Origin: Trematomus loennbergii
Taxonomy: Eukaryota; Chordata; Actinopteri; Perciformes; Nototheniidae
Reading direction: 5' to 3'
Length of the DNA: 64,000 bases
NCBI GenBank assembly: GCA_012861695.1
Contig: JAAOOA010001122.1
Coordinates: 62,001 to 126,000, forward strand
The notes under the pieces were generated by a model that was not told where the DNA came from, ran no database searches, and was given only the letters and a program-made list of their open reading frames with translations. Every line of letters starts with the position of its first letter. Within the stretch, counting starts at the first letter, position 1. Below, one piece after another: positions 44,061-54,884 of this stretch. The translations under genes and the position numbers were made by a program.

Positions 44061-45680
44061 TAAATAAAAAATAAAACATTCACAAACTAAGGATATTCTA
44101 AATACATGTTTAACTCCATTACAGTCGCAGGACTCACCAGATCTCAAGTCTTCTGTTCTTTGTTGACGACGTCCCGATGCTCATATTTAACGTGTAGATG
44201 TAAAACGATCCCGATATTAATCCATAAACTCCTGCAGCAGGAATACAGGAGACCCGCTCAAACTGACGTGGATGTTTCAAATGTGAACGACAGGCGCAGA
44301 CAGTTCTCATTGGCAGGTTTCTTCGATGACGTTTATATTAACCAATCAGGAGTGTTGTGGACTCATTCCAAACATGCCTGACTTGTCTGCCGTGTTTTGG
44401 CTGAATTCTATTTCAAGTGCCGTAGCTCTGGCTGTCGGCCAGAATCCGAAAACCATACATTATACTGCATGTAAGACTATACTAACCCTTATTACTGTAT
44501 ATTGACCAATGGGAGAAAAAAACACAGCAACATAACACATAAATAAAACAAGGATAACTGTGACTTATTGTTGAGTAAATAACAGTGTGTGTTTTAAACC
44601 TTGGTCCTCCCTGCAGAGATTTCTCCACTTTCTATGATTTTTATTTTTTTTAATGATATTGTCAACTGTAGATGTTTACAATATAGTAAGTTAGGAATTT
44701 CATGAAAACATATTTATTTACTTTTGTTTCAACATTGGATATTTTGTGTTGGTGGTGGATTCAATCGAATATTGAGAAAATGATTTATGTAAAGATGTTT
44801 GACACTTTTTTTTTACAGTTTCATGTGTAGGTACCTTAAAATTACAAAGAAATATCTTAAAGTCTTATAATAGTAATACACTTTTATATTACGAGGAGTT
44901 ACATATTTAATTGCAGATAATAATTTTTATTTTACATACATCTGCATGTATTTTCTGAAAGTGCAAAAATACTATAAATACGATATAGTAAATTTACTTT
45001 AAAAAAAAAATGAAATAAATGTTATTTGTTGTTGTCAAATACTTAAAATAATGTTTTGGGTTGTTAATTTATAGTTCATATCTGTAATTTTACGTTATTT
45101 AAAAAACATAATTACTATAAAAAATTAATTATTTCCTGTAAAATTAGGATATTTTTTACAGTGTATAGAATGTCTCAGTTCAAATCTTCCAGACGGTTTG
45201 AGAAGTAGGCTATGCTGCAGGACACACGCCGGTTAGAATAGTCTATTCTGCACATGTGCAATGCTGCACAATTCAAATTTTACAGTAATGGGTTGTGCTA
45301 TTACAGATGATTTTGAGTACAGTGCTTTACTGTGAAATAATAGTTAAATAATGTCAAATCCAATTTTACTGTAGTTTTATAGATATTTTGTTGTGATATT
45401 ACAGGGGCTTTTTATTACAATATTTCTCTGTAATATGATACTCTTAAATGCTGTGAAATCCTTGCAATGTTTACAATGTTGTTGTGATATTACAGAGGAT
45501 TTTGATTGCAGTATTTTATTGTGAAATAATAGTTAAATGCTGTGAAATCCAAGGATACAGTCCTTTTTACATGTATTTGTTGGGATATTACAGGGGCCTT
45601 GATTACAATATGTCACTGTAAAATATACTGTTAAATGTAGTGAAATGCTGGTACATTTTTACAGTGTAGCAGAGTGTGAT
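44061..45680. other. No gene; ACTGTAA/TTACAG repeat in second half
   Basis: 44061-45260 shows only short ORFs without motifs. From about 45260 to 45670 the phrase 'ttgtgatattacagggg' and 'tgtgaaataatagttaaat' recur irregularly, like the repeat at 40505. Confidence 0.5.
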
Positions 45681-45681
45681 G

Positions 45682-46045
45682 CAGTTACCTGAGCCAAGTG
45701 TCTATGGATTATAATCAAATGTATATACCAGTCTGTGTTCTGTTGCCTGAGCCAAGTGTGCCTGCTATTTATTATTATTTAATTACTAATATGAACATCT
45801 CTATGAATTATAATCAAATGTATACCAGTCTGTGTTCTGTTGCCTGAGCCAAGTGTGCCTGCTATTTATTATTATGTATTTACTATATATGAACATCTCT
45901 GAATTACAGTCAAATGTATATACCAGTCTGTGTTCTGTTGCCTGAGCCAAGTGGCCTGCTATTTGTTATTATTGATTTACTATTTATTGAGAATCTCTAT
46001 GAATTAAAGTCAAATGTATATACCAGTCTGTGTTCTGTTGCCGCA
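45682..46045 (+). repeat. Tandem repeat, unit about 96-100 bp, four copies
   Basis: Each unit holds 'taccagtctgtgttctgttg' and 'cctgagccaagtg' followed by AT-rich sequence and 'atgaacatctctatgaatta'. The last copy runs into the P2RX7-like exon region. Confidence 0.9.
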
Positions 46046-46284
46046 CCAGATCTCCGCCAAATCCAGGATCATCATCCCATGTTCGCTCCCGTCTGTATCT
46101 CTACCGCTACTTGAATACTGGCTCAAACTGGTATGGTTCCACCACGTTAGACTCACCCGCATGATCTGATTCCACCACACCCATCCTCTTCAATAAAATC
46201 CTCCTCTTCTTGAAAGTGCACCGAGTCTATTGACGACTCACTGTCACTCGATTCTGTCGAAATATCCGAGCCAGAGTCCGACAT
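46040..46284 (-). pseudogene. P2RX7-C-terminal-like 5' exon
   Basis: The reverse strand from ATG 46284 encodes an acidic start, 'MSDSGSDISTESSDSESSID' and 'HFQEEEDFIEEDG'. A shifted frame then gives 'ESNVVEPYQFEPVF', and a further shift gives 'TDGSEHGMMILDL'. The 'EPYxFEP' motif followed by an acidic stretch is typical of the start of multicopy fish proteins that carry a P2X7-receptor-type C-terminal zinc-binding domain. Two frameshifts indicate a pseudogene, and the Cys-rich exon is not found downstream, where the 96-bp tandem repeats begin. Function unknown. Confidence 0.5.
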
Positions 46285-46309
46285 CAGCCATATAGTTAGT
46301 GTATTATGA

Positions 46310-47242
46310 CGTCACTAACCGGCGAAAGCTGTTTGGTCCGGAGCGAGCGGTCGTGTAACATCGGAAGCAAGCATGGAAAGTTGTAATAAATCAGGATTTA
46401 TAAATACAGCGGGCATATTGTCATTAATGACAAATGATTTCCCATTAATAATAGTATATATTATCGTAATAATAACAACAGTATTGTCCTTCATTTCGTA
46501 AGCTCTTTAAGATCTTGTGAAGTAGATTGACACATATGTACAGGCAAAGAAGCAGATACACAGGCTGTGTGAAAATACTCTGTAAATTAATGATATTAAA
46601 CACCTGGACTTCTATACACAGTTGGGAGATCAGCAGTGGTCTGGTGAGGCGCTTGACGATTAAGATTATTATTTATTATGAATATTACTGATCTTCGGAC
46701 ATTAAATGAAATCGTGTCCTCCCTTCTTAGTTTTCCAGATGAGGTCGGTGGTGTAGATGAAGCTTCACTTTTTCTCTTTTTGATACTGCCTGCAGCTGGG
46801 TCTTTGATATTAGTCTTTGTGATGTGTGAGGCTCTACATGATATATGATAAGAGACCAGGATTTTCGTTTCAAGACGTTTTTAGACCTCATCATCTCTCA
46901 ACTCAGCACACTCTATTACTTGTTTTTAGTCCCTCAAATGTTGGATTTTTCACAAAGGGCCTATGTTTTTGCAATAGTGGTTTCAAACAGATGATACAGT
47001 TTTTGCTGTTCAGTATGTCCGGCTTAGCAGCTGGTGGTTCCATCTTGTTGCTCCAGATGGAATTTCATAGTCTGCAGATAGAAATATCACATTCAATATT
47101 ACTACACTGCTTATTTTCCTTCAGTCTTAGAGTGTACATTAATAATAATGTTTGCCATGTCTCTATTGTTAACATATAAAACAGATATAAAACTATCTTA
47201 AGTATGATTAATTTCCTCACTTCAGCATTAGGCTATCAAGTT
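46310..47242. other. No recognised gene
   Basis: One 117-codon plus-strand frame (46826-47179) is present, but its composition is hydrophobic and mixed, with no motif or splice support. Otherwise AT-rich. Confidence 0.45.
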
Positions 47243-47490
47243 GGTTATATCTCACACAGGCTCCGCCCTCTACTGGACCCTATGGGTACTACTCTCTATC
47301 ATGTCGTGCGTGCATTCACCTACTGAGTTACGTAAACGTAGCCGGCCAATCGGGCGAGCCTACCTGAATGCGCGCACAGGCCCACAGTATATGAGGCGGC
47401 TACGCCCTCCGACCGTCATCCTTTTTCTCTTCAGCGAGCAGACAACTGAAGAAGTAAAGCTAAACATTAGAAGAACAGAAAAGAAAGATA

Positions 47491-47560
47491 ATGGACTCAC
47501 CACTCCTGGAAACTCGGCCTTGCCCGACTTGCAGTGCCTGTTGGGTGCTCCCGCGGCTTA
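47491..47560 (+). pseudogene. DIRS gag N-terminus interrupted by a MITE
   Basis: ATG at 47491 starts 'MDSPLLETRPCPTCSACWVL', a Cys-containing start I associate with fish DIRS gag. The frame is cut after 23 codons by the 761-bp MITE; the sequence beyond it (48325 on) continues for about 40 codons before the large deletion to the recombinase. No structural domain is left. Confidence 0.6.
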
Positions 47561-48321
47561 TGGCGCGTTTCCACTACAGCGCGCAGCCCGGTTTAAGAGG
47601 GCTGTGACGTCAGCGGCCCGTCTTTGGTTGCGTTTCCACTTGGCCTAGTACCGGCCGGCGGGTCCTAATTCACAGTTTTTCTGGCCTCATAAAATCGTGG
47701 GTCCAGGGCCAGAGACAACGAGGCTGAGTCGGGCTGAGTATGCTAAACTAGAGAGAGCGTCGCTGGCAAGGGGGCTACAACTACAACAAGATGGACATAT
47801 TTGACCGTGATTTAATTGTAATACACGTTTCAAAATGATGCCGAAGTAACAACATACTGATAGCGGTTAGTAAAAACCATGAATTAATGCTTTGTCAAGT
47901 CTGCAGACAGACGGCAGGGGAAAAACCTTTTAAAATGCTTGTTTTCTAAATGGAGATTGGCTAAGCTAACGCAGTATATGCTCCGACCGTCACACTCACA
48001 ACAACGGCCTATACAGACATAAATAAAGCAGTGACTGTATTCACCATGACACAGGCAGTCTGTGGTTTGTACTTGTTTAACTTTTGTCTAGTTCTGAACA
48101 TATATGAGGAGCTGTGAGCTCTGAGTGCTAACAGCTAACGGCTGTGTTGTTTTTCTGGGGTCCTCTGAAGATCACGCCACAGCTCCGCCTACACTGCGTT
48201 ACTATAGATACTGCCCCAGTTCCTAAACTGTAATGGAAATGCGCCATAAAGTGAGCCAGTCCTAACGAGGCCCAGCCATACCGAGCGGGGCCGAGCGAGG
48301 CCGTGTAGTGGAAACGCGCCA
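47561..48321. mobile_element. 761-bp PIF/Harbinger-type MITE
   Basis: Ends TGGCGCGTTTCCACTAC and GTAGTGGAAACGCGCCA are inverted, with TTA on both sides (47558-47560 and 48322-48324). Internal copies of the 'tggaaatgcgccat' end occur near 48234. No transposase. It is inserted into the DIRS gag remnant. Confidence 0.92.
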
Positions 48322-48384
48322 TTAGACGCCAGCATCGCCTGGACCACTTCCAGGCGCATTATGTCGCATTTTTTCCTACTTACA

Positions 48385-49235
48385 GATACTGGTGGACAGG
48401 GGGCTGGCTCATTCCACAATTAAAGTGTATGCAGCAGCCGTTTCATCCTGCCATGAGGGATTTGGAGGCAGGTCAGCCTTCAGTCAGCCGCTTATGTTGC
48501 GGTTTTTGCAGGGGGTCAGGAGGCAGCGCCCAGTAGTGCACGCCTCCTCCCCACAATGGGACCTGCCGTTGGTGCCCGAGGCTCTGGTCACAGAACCATT
48601 TGAGCCTCTGGAGCTCTCCTCCCTGAAAGCACTGTCATGGAAGACAGCGTTGCTACTTGCCTTGACTTTGGCCAAGAGAGTGTCCGAGCTGACCGCTCTG
48701 TCGGTGCACCCAGGTTGTCTTTTGATCCGGGGTGACCGTAGCGGGCGACACTGAACCCCTCCTTTGCTCCCAAGAGCCTAAGGAGTTCGTTCAGGTCAAG
48801 GGCTATTCAGTTAGGTGGCTTTAATCTTCCACCCCATATTGGGGCCAGGGAGGCTAAATTGCACCTCCTCTGCCCAGTGCGTGTGCTAGCATGTTATGTA
48901 GAGCGCACGGCTGCCATTAGGCACACTGAACAGCTGTTTGTGTGCTTTGGGGATGGTGTGGCTGGAAAAGCTCTCTCCAAGAAGCGCCTGACAGGATGGC
49001 TCTGCGAGTGCATTACACATGTCTATGGACGGGCAGGGAGAGCCCTCCCCACTGGGGTCCGTGCACACTCTACACGGCTGTGGCTGTGTCAACAGCCTTA
49101 TTCAGCGGCGTGAGTGTAGAAGATATATGCACGGCGGCGTCTTGGTCTACGCCAGGCCCCTTCATAACGTTTTATCTCTTGGACATGTCTGGCTCCTTCT
49201 CATCTGTGCTTGCCGGGGCAACACATGACTGGTGA
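48385..49235 (+). pseudogene. DIRS tyrosine recombinase
   Basis: Three frames together span the enzyme. The first has 'LVDRGLAHSTIKVYAAAVSS', 'WKTALLLALTLAKRVSELTA' (first catalytic Arg) and 'HPGCLLIRGD'. The next has 'LHLLCPVRVLACYV' and 'LFVCFGDGVAGKALSKKRL'. The third ends with 'VRAHSTR' (His and Arg box), 'AVSTALFSGVSVEDICTAAS' and 'PFITFYLLDM' (nucleophilic Tyr). All R-H-R-Y elements are present but frameshifts near 48755 and 49065 break the protein. DIRS elements use this recombinase rather than a DDE integrase to insert a circular DNA copy. Confidence 0.9.
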
Positions 49236-49270
49236 GAGGGGGGGGGGGGGGGGTATCTGACCCCCCCCTG
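49221..49270 (+). repeat. Poly-G run followed by poly-C
   Basis: About 20 G residues then 'tatctga' and eight C residues. Probably polymorphic and error-prone in assembly. Confidence 0.85.
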
Positions 49271-49545
49271 GACATAATGCGCTTGTGTTTTTTCCCGTGC
49301 TCCTTAGGGACTCAGGAGGCATGGTGCGCAATCAGCCCTATGGGCAGGCTGGGAGAGCCTTCCTCACTATTGTCCATGTCCACTCTACACGGGGTAAGCA
49401 TGTGTGAGTGTGGGGGACGTGGTGCACTTATGTTTCCCATGCTCCTTAGGGACCTGGGGAACATGATGCGTGGTAGGCTCCATACAGAGTCTCCGCACTG
49501 TTTTTCCATGCACACTCTATACGAGGTAAGCGTGTGTGAGTGTGC
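49270..49545 (+). repeat. Tandem duplication in the DIRS 3' region, unit about 140 bp
   Basis: 'ccatgctccttagggac', 'ccactctacac' and 'gtaagc[a/g]tgtgtgagtgtg' recur twice in order. Non-coding. Confidence 0.8.
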
Positions 49546-49585
49546 CTTATCCAAGCTGCGGCCCCGACTTCTTCACGGTTACAAC

Positions 49586-50307
49586 TAGGGATGGGTATCG
49601 TTTGAAATGAATCGATTCCGATTCCGGTTCTGCTTATCGATTCCGGTTCTTATCGATTCCCCGTTTCGATTCCAAAATTGTAAAAGAAAAAGGTAAAACG
49701 TTTAGATAACAAAAATATCTTTATTCTTTTAAGCTTTAACTGACATTTTACAAATAAAAAATATACATGCAATACAAATGTATTGCACAATAGCTGTGTT
49801 TTATTTGAACTGAGCTATGCCTGTGGCAAGCTATTAACTTACTTGCCACAGGCATAGCACTGTGCCTTGTCTTTTTCTTTTTTAGTGTAGTGGAGCCTCA
49901 CTTTAGAGCGTTTACCACGACCCATCTTTGGTGTTATGAAGTGACTGAGCTTGTGAACTGTCTACGGGAGGGGGGGGGGAGCCTCGCTGCGGGGCAACTG
50001 TGGACCTCTGTCGCCTGTCAGCGCAACTTACATGATGCCGTTTAAAAAAATGAAGTGCGGTGCCGGCCGTCAACGGCCCGCTGACGACCGGCCGTTCGGT
50101 GATTCTCTAGAACACACAGATGGCCAGTCCGCCCTTACCCTGTATTCCACCGGGTCACCGCGGTGCAGACGGACGGTGGAATACAGGGTCTAACAAGTTT
50201 AGGAAACCGTTAAGCAGAACCAAAATGGTGTATTTTGTATGGGTACGCGGTACCCGGCATTTTCTTATCGGTTCTCATCTGGAACCGAGTTTCGGTTCCC
50301 AACCCTA
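49586..50307. mobile_element. 722-bp hAT-type non-autonomous element with perfect target duplication
   Basis: Ends TAGGGATGGGTATCG and GGTTCCCAACCCTA. The 8-bp duplication GTTACAAC is identical on both sides (49578-49585 and 50308-50315). Internal 'cgattccggttc' repeats lie next to the left end. Coding capacity is absent. It is a longer relative of the MITE at 11182-11385. Confidence 0.95.
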
Positions 50308-51297
50308 GTTACAACCGAATGGGAGGAAGTGGGATGCGGTGGATGTTAGCCAAAAGCCGGTCAGGGGCAGTGTGATGGGTCGATGTTGTTGGACGACAGG
50401 ATGTTTATACATCGGGGCTCCGAGCCTGTGTGAGATATAACGAGGGGTTACGTATTGTAACCCTGGTTACATAAGCACAGGCGGAGCCCTCTACCTGGGG
50501 GCCCTGTCTTTCCTATGCCGCTCGCTGAAGAGGGTGTAGGACAGGCATCCTCAAAGTCCGGACTCCGGTCCGGATCCGGACCGAACCACAACTGTCTCTG
50601 GACTCTGAGCAAATTATACTTTTCATATGTATTATCTGTATTATCTGTGTTATCTGCGAGACATCGCCACAACGCAACGAGTCAAAATTCTCCGCTATGT
50701 CCACTGCAAACAGCGCTCTGCATGTACGACTGTTCCACTGTCTGTGTGTGTGTCTGTCAACGCATTGGTCCAATCACATTCAGCATCCCGTCAGCGTTTT
50801 TTACCCCACCAACAGTCTGCGAATCAGAGGCACAGTAGGGCGGGTCTTCGCGGAATGCGGGTGGGAAAAAGGCGTGTGTGTTTAAAAAAAAAAAAGTCAG
50901 AGCGCGAGTTAACAGCTCATCTAGTTGCATCTGTACTGTAGTAGTAGCCTAGTTTCACCTACCGGGGTGGCAACTGCCACCCTAAAAATAGGCCTTGCCA
51001 CCCCAGCTGCCACCCCAGTTGGCAGCTTTGTTTTGAAAGAACAGTTGTGGCTCATCGGACATTTATGAGAGAAAGTCTCTAATGTCCGAGTGCAAGTGAA
51101 TGCAGCACAAGACGCACGTCTTGTAACCCTTACACAATATACACAACTGTTAAGATGATGACCTTACGTATGTAAATATATTTTTTTCTTTGTGGGGGTC
51201 TGCCCCCAAAAAACAGTTTTAAGTCCTGAGAAAGTCAAATAAGACGGTGTGTAAAACTACACTGCCCAGCCAAAAAAAAGTAACCACTTTGATTTAA

Positions 51298-51786
51298 AGG
51301 GGACCTATCATGCAAAATGCACTTTTGAACGTCTTTTATACATGAATATGTGTCCCTGGTGTTCCAGGGAACTCACCAAGTGTCAGAAAACACAACCCTC
51401 TCTATTTTCCTCCATACCCAAATCTCTAAAAAAGGGGCTGCAACGGATCTGATAAAAACTGATCCAGATTTGAACACTGTCCTGACGTCAGGACGGTGGC
51501 GCTACGGCTATTGGGCCAACTCCACCAATCAGGAGGACACAGCCACGGCCATTGCCGTTCGAAAGCACTGGAGACGCTGTAGTACATATGCCAGGCCAGT
51601 CGATGGTGCTGTTCTGCCCTTATCTGCCCTTACACAAACAGAGCTAAAAAATGTCAAATTGAGCAAAATGAGGCATGGCTAAAATGCATGATCTGTTTGG
51701 TATTTTGAAAAAAGAAAAGTATAAATATGCCTTATATAGGTATAGTCCTACACTATATTATTCAAATATAGCATGATAGGTCCACT
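51298..51786. mobile_element. 489-bp TTAA-type (piggyBac-like) MITE
   Basis: Ends AGGGGACCTATCATGC and GCATGATAGGTCCACT form 16-bp inverted repeats with one mismatch, flanked by TTAA (51294-51297 and 51787-51790). This is a common fish repeat type. It is non-coding. Confidence 0.92.
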
Positions 51787-51969
51787 TTAACTAGGCCAGT
51801 AGGTAAGGACATTCCACTGGATAATAACTGAAGTATAAAAGAATGCATGACTGAAGTGATGGAGACCATGTTTGAAGGCAAACAAAAAGAGGAAATAACA
51901 GGTCAAATCAAGCAAATCCCCCTCTCAGATTCCACAGCAACCAGAAGAACATAAATACTGGCTGGTGAT

Positions 51970-52213
51970 TTGATTAATCAGCTTTGTGATGGAATAAAAA
52001 ATGCACAGTGCATTTCCTTAGCTGTGGATGAGTCCACTGACACCACTGACAATGCTCAGTTGCTGGTGTTTGTGAGTTTTTATGATGAGGCAAAGGGGGA
52101 CTTTGTTGAAGATGTGGGCCTGACGAACCTCAGTGGACACACAAGGGGGCAAGACATTTATAAAGCAATAATGGGAATGCTGAATGAAAGAGGGTGCAGC
52201 TGCCTTTATTCAT
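51970..52213 (+). pseudogene. hAT transposase fragment
   Basis: Encodes 'MINQLCDGIKNAQCISLAVD', 'ESTDTTDNAQLLVFVSFYD' and 'GHTRGQDIYKAIMGMLNERG'. The 'xLAxDESTD...AQLLVF' block holds the first catalytic Asp of hAT transposases of the group that gave rise to GTF2IRD2- and ZBED5-like genes. The rest, with the second Asp, the Glu and the dimerisation region, is deleted; the frame ends at 52215 about 210 bp from the element's right end. It is inactive. Confidence 0.85.
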
Positions 52214-53941
52214 AACTGTGCAGCTCTTACACTGCGACTCTGAGGGATCAAGCACAGACACAATAACAATGAAAACTGCTGCATACAGATTATTTTTGTT
52301 TTTGCAACATCGTGTTAAGAATCTTGTGCAATTGTTTAAAAGTTTGAATGACCGTAATAAACGGACCTTTGTCTTATTGAAAACACATTTTTGGACCTTT
52401 AAGATTTGTATTTGAGTACCCCTGGTGTAGTTCATTCTAAATATTTCATGAATTAATCTGTCAGATGTACACAAGTTGTTGGCCTTTTACAATGTATTAG
52501 TGTATTATATAATGTACAAAGTATTTATGCACTTTTCCCTTTTATTAACAGGCATCCAGGCCACGGTTTCTTTCCAAAGTGTTGTGAACTTCCACCTACC
52601 CAGATTTCCCCTTGGCCTCTACACCAATAAAGGGCCCAGGATTGGGACCTAGGAAGAGACCTCGACTGGAGTTGGAGGAGGAACAAGGAGAGACTTCAAC
52701 TGAATTTGAAGAGCCTCTGGACACGAGTTACCACCCTGATGATTCTGTACTTGCAGAAGAATCTGACGTATCGTAAGTTTGATATATTGGGTATACATTA
52801 CTATTACTGTACTTCAGAGTTGAAAAAAGAATATTGGAAATCTAACATGTATTGTTAATTTTGTTTTGTTACATTAGACTTCAGACACGATCCACGCATA
52901 GTGACGCAAAGTACATTGTGTTTGAAAGCTGCCTCGGACAGCTGTTTGAAAAATGTCCGGTGTGTAAGAGAGACTGTGATGTCCAAAGACGAAAACTGGG
53001 GACTTTTGTGGCGTTCACAGAGCGTTGTCCAAGCTGCAGTTACCTCAGACAATGGGAGAGCCAGCCCGTCGTCGGAAGTACCCCGGTTGGTACTTACAAT
53101 TATCCAATGCTAAATACTTCAGTGGTGGTTCCTTCTTCCAACTACAAAGGTATTTTACCATCTAACATCCATAGCATATGAAAAATGACAGCAGTGGACT
53201 TTTTCAAAAACTTGTCCTGTTTTTCTATGTATTCGTAGATATGCAGAGCCATGCAGCTGGAGATCTTCCAGTATGAAACCTTCAGGAGGCATGCTAGGAA
53301 TTACCTGGAGCCTGCTATTATCCACAAGTGGAAGACTGATCAGCTGAAGATTTTCCAGCAACTACACCACTAGGGGGGAAATGTCACAGTTGCAGGAGAT
53401 ATGAGAGCAGACTCTCCAGGTAATCAGAAACAGACAAGACAGTCTAGTGCCAGAGTTTCTGGTGTATATTACAATTCATCTAAGTTATCCATTGAAATTC
53501 TGTTGAAAAGCCTTGAAACCTCCTGTATTATATTTTCTTCAGGGCACTCAGCCAAGTTCGGAAGCTACACACTAATGCACCTGGGAAGCAACACCATTGT
53601 GGACTTCCAGCTTGTTCAGTGTGAATCTCTTTCTGGGTGTTATAATTGTATGCTTACTGGCTGTTGATGCATGTTTCAGTGTATTTATGCCCTATTTATT
53701 ATTCACCAACAGAGCAATGAAGTAGCTGGGGGTTATCACATGAAAAAGGAGGGACTGAAAAGATGCCTAGATCATCTGGAGTCAAACAATTTGGCGGTTG
53801 AGTACATTGTGACTGACTGTCATCCACAAATCCAGAAGTTTCTGAGGGAACGCAACATAGAACAATTCTATGATATGTGGCACTTTGAAAAGGTATTTAT
53901 CCCTCTATGTTTTAATGGAAGAATACCAAATCAGAGACACT

Positions 53942-54310
53942 GGCCGTTTCTCAATCGCGAGGATATTGGCTTCCAAGCCAATATTTCAAGGATGCTACGT
54001 CATCGAGTGCCGCCGAAGGACTGTTCCAATCTCCAGCATACTTGGAATTCCACCGAGGCCGCGTCCTTGGTTTGGGGGAAATTTCGAGGCTGCACATGGG
54101 TAGACTTCGCGTCCTTAAAATCCCCACAATGCTTTGCGCATGGACCAATTTCCCCAAATCTGTGGCGGAAGATGTAAGGCGGGGCCTCTCATATGACGCA
54201 CACCTGCACACTTGCTAGCCTGTTCCACTCTTCGTTTTCCGAATAGCAGGAAGTATTCTTGCCTTGCTTCTGAAGCAAGATGCTCGCATCCTCGCGATTG
54301 AGAAACGGCC
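53942..54310. mobile_element. 369-bp MITE in an intron of the Kolobok-like gene
   Basis: Ends GGCCGTTTCTCAATCGCGAG and its inverse, flanked by ACT on both sides (53939-53941 and 54311-54313). The 3-bp duplication is near the size used by Harbinger or CACTA elements. It lies 47 bp after the exon ending at 53892. Confidence 0.85.
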
Positions 54311-54884
54311 ACTGTCCTTTGTTAAGATATTCCTTTGTTTTACCATGCAATTTATCCTGAGCTTCTAATCAGCAGCAGACATGACATCATGTCTGGATAG
54401 ATACATGAATTATATCCCCCTACAATTTGCCCTCTAATCTGTCTTTCCTCTGTTATTGTAAACTGTCTGCCAGACCACTTGATCACAGCACCTTTTGTCA
54501 TTGTAAATTCAATTTCACTCACTAATCTTAGGATAATGTAAGTACTCTTTAGAATGGGAATTTACAGTGATGTGTATATGAATATGTATGGGGGTTTCCT
54601 GGCTATTAAATGTTTTCAGACAGAAGGGTGTCGCCCTGACCATTGTCAGGCAATTATCATATGGATGTTATGGTTGTGCTTACCCTTCTGTATGCCCCCC
54701 ACCCTTCTTTCCACACACCCTTGAATATTGTCCATCACAGCACATCATTTACACACTATGGCTTGAATATTCACTTGTGCATGTGTTTTCTTTTTATCAG
54801 GTTTGTCCAAGAACTTGTGAAACTTTCACAGAACAAGGACTGCAAGTTGTTGAAGAGGTGGCTGCACAGCATAAAAAACATGTA

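Larger units (their letters stand above)
47243..50541 (+). mobile_element. Internally deleted DIRS-type retrotransposon
   Basis: The left end 'gttatatctcacacaggctc' (47242-47261) is the inverse of 'gagcctgtgtgagatataac' at about 50420-50440, and 'ctcttcagcgag' (about 47432) is the inverse of 'ctcgctgaagag' (50521). DIRS elements carry such inverted termini and an internal complementary region. Inside are a gag start (47491), a MITE (47561-48321), a tyrosine recombinase (48385-49235), a G-run, duplicated 3' sequence (49270-49540) and a hAT MITE (49586-50307). Reverse transcriptase, RNase H and methylase are missing. A hAT element abuts or cuts the right end at 50542. Confidence 0.85.
50542..52424 (+). 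mobile_element. hAT element (GTF2IRD2/ZBED-like transposase group)
   Basis: Ends CAGGCATCCTCAAA and TTTGAGTACCCCTG are inverted. The flanks gtgtagga (50534-50541) and gtgtagtt (52425-52432) match in six of eight positions, consistent with an aged 8-bp target duplication. A transposase fragment lies at 51970-52213. A TTAA-type MITE sits inside at 51298-51786. The element is inserted at the right end of the DIRS copy. Confidence 0.85.

Noticed and set aside
30520..46045. Regularly spaced repeats (30520-30790, 40670-40890, 45682-46045) that could suggest CRISPR arrays
   Set aside because: Units are contiguous tandem minisatellites without unique spacers, there are no cas genes, and the context is clearly a vertebrate genome.
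46826..47179. 117-codon plus-strand frame
   Set aside because: No motif, no splice or promoter support, composition as expected by chance in AT-rich DNA.
47561..48419. Minus-strand frames across the Harbinger-type MITE
   Set aside because: They encode only the terminal repeat and its iterations.
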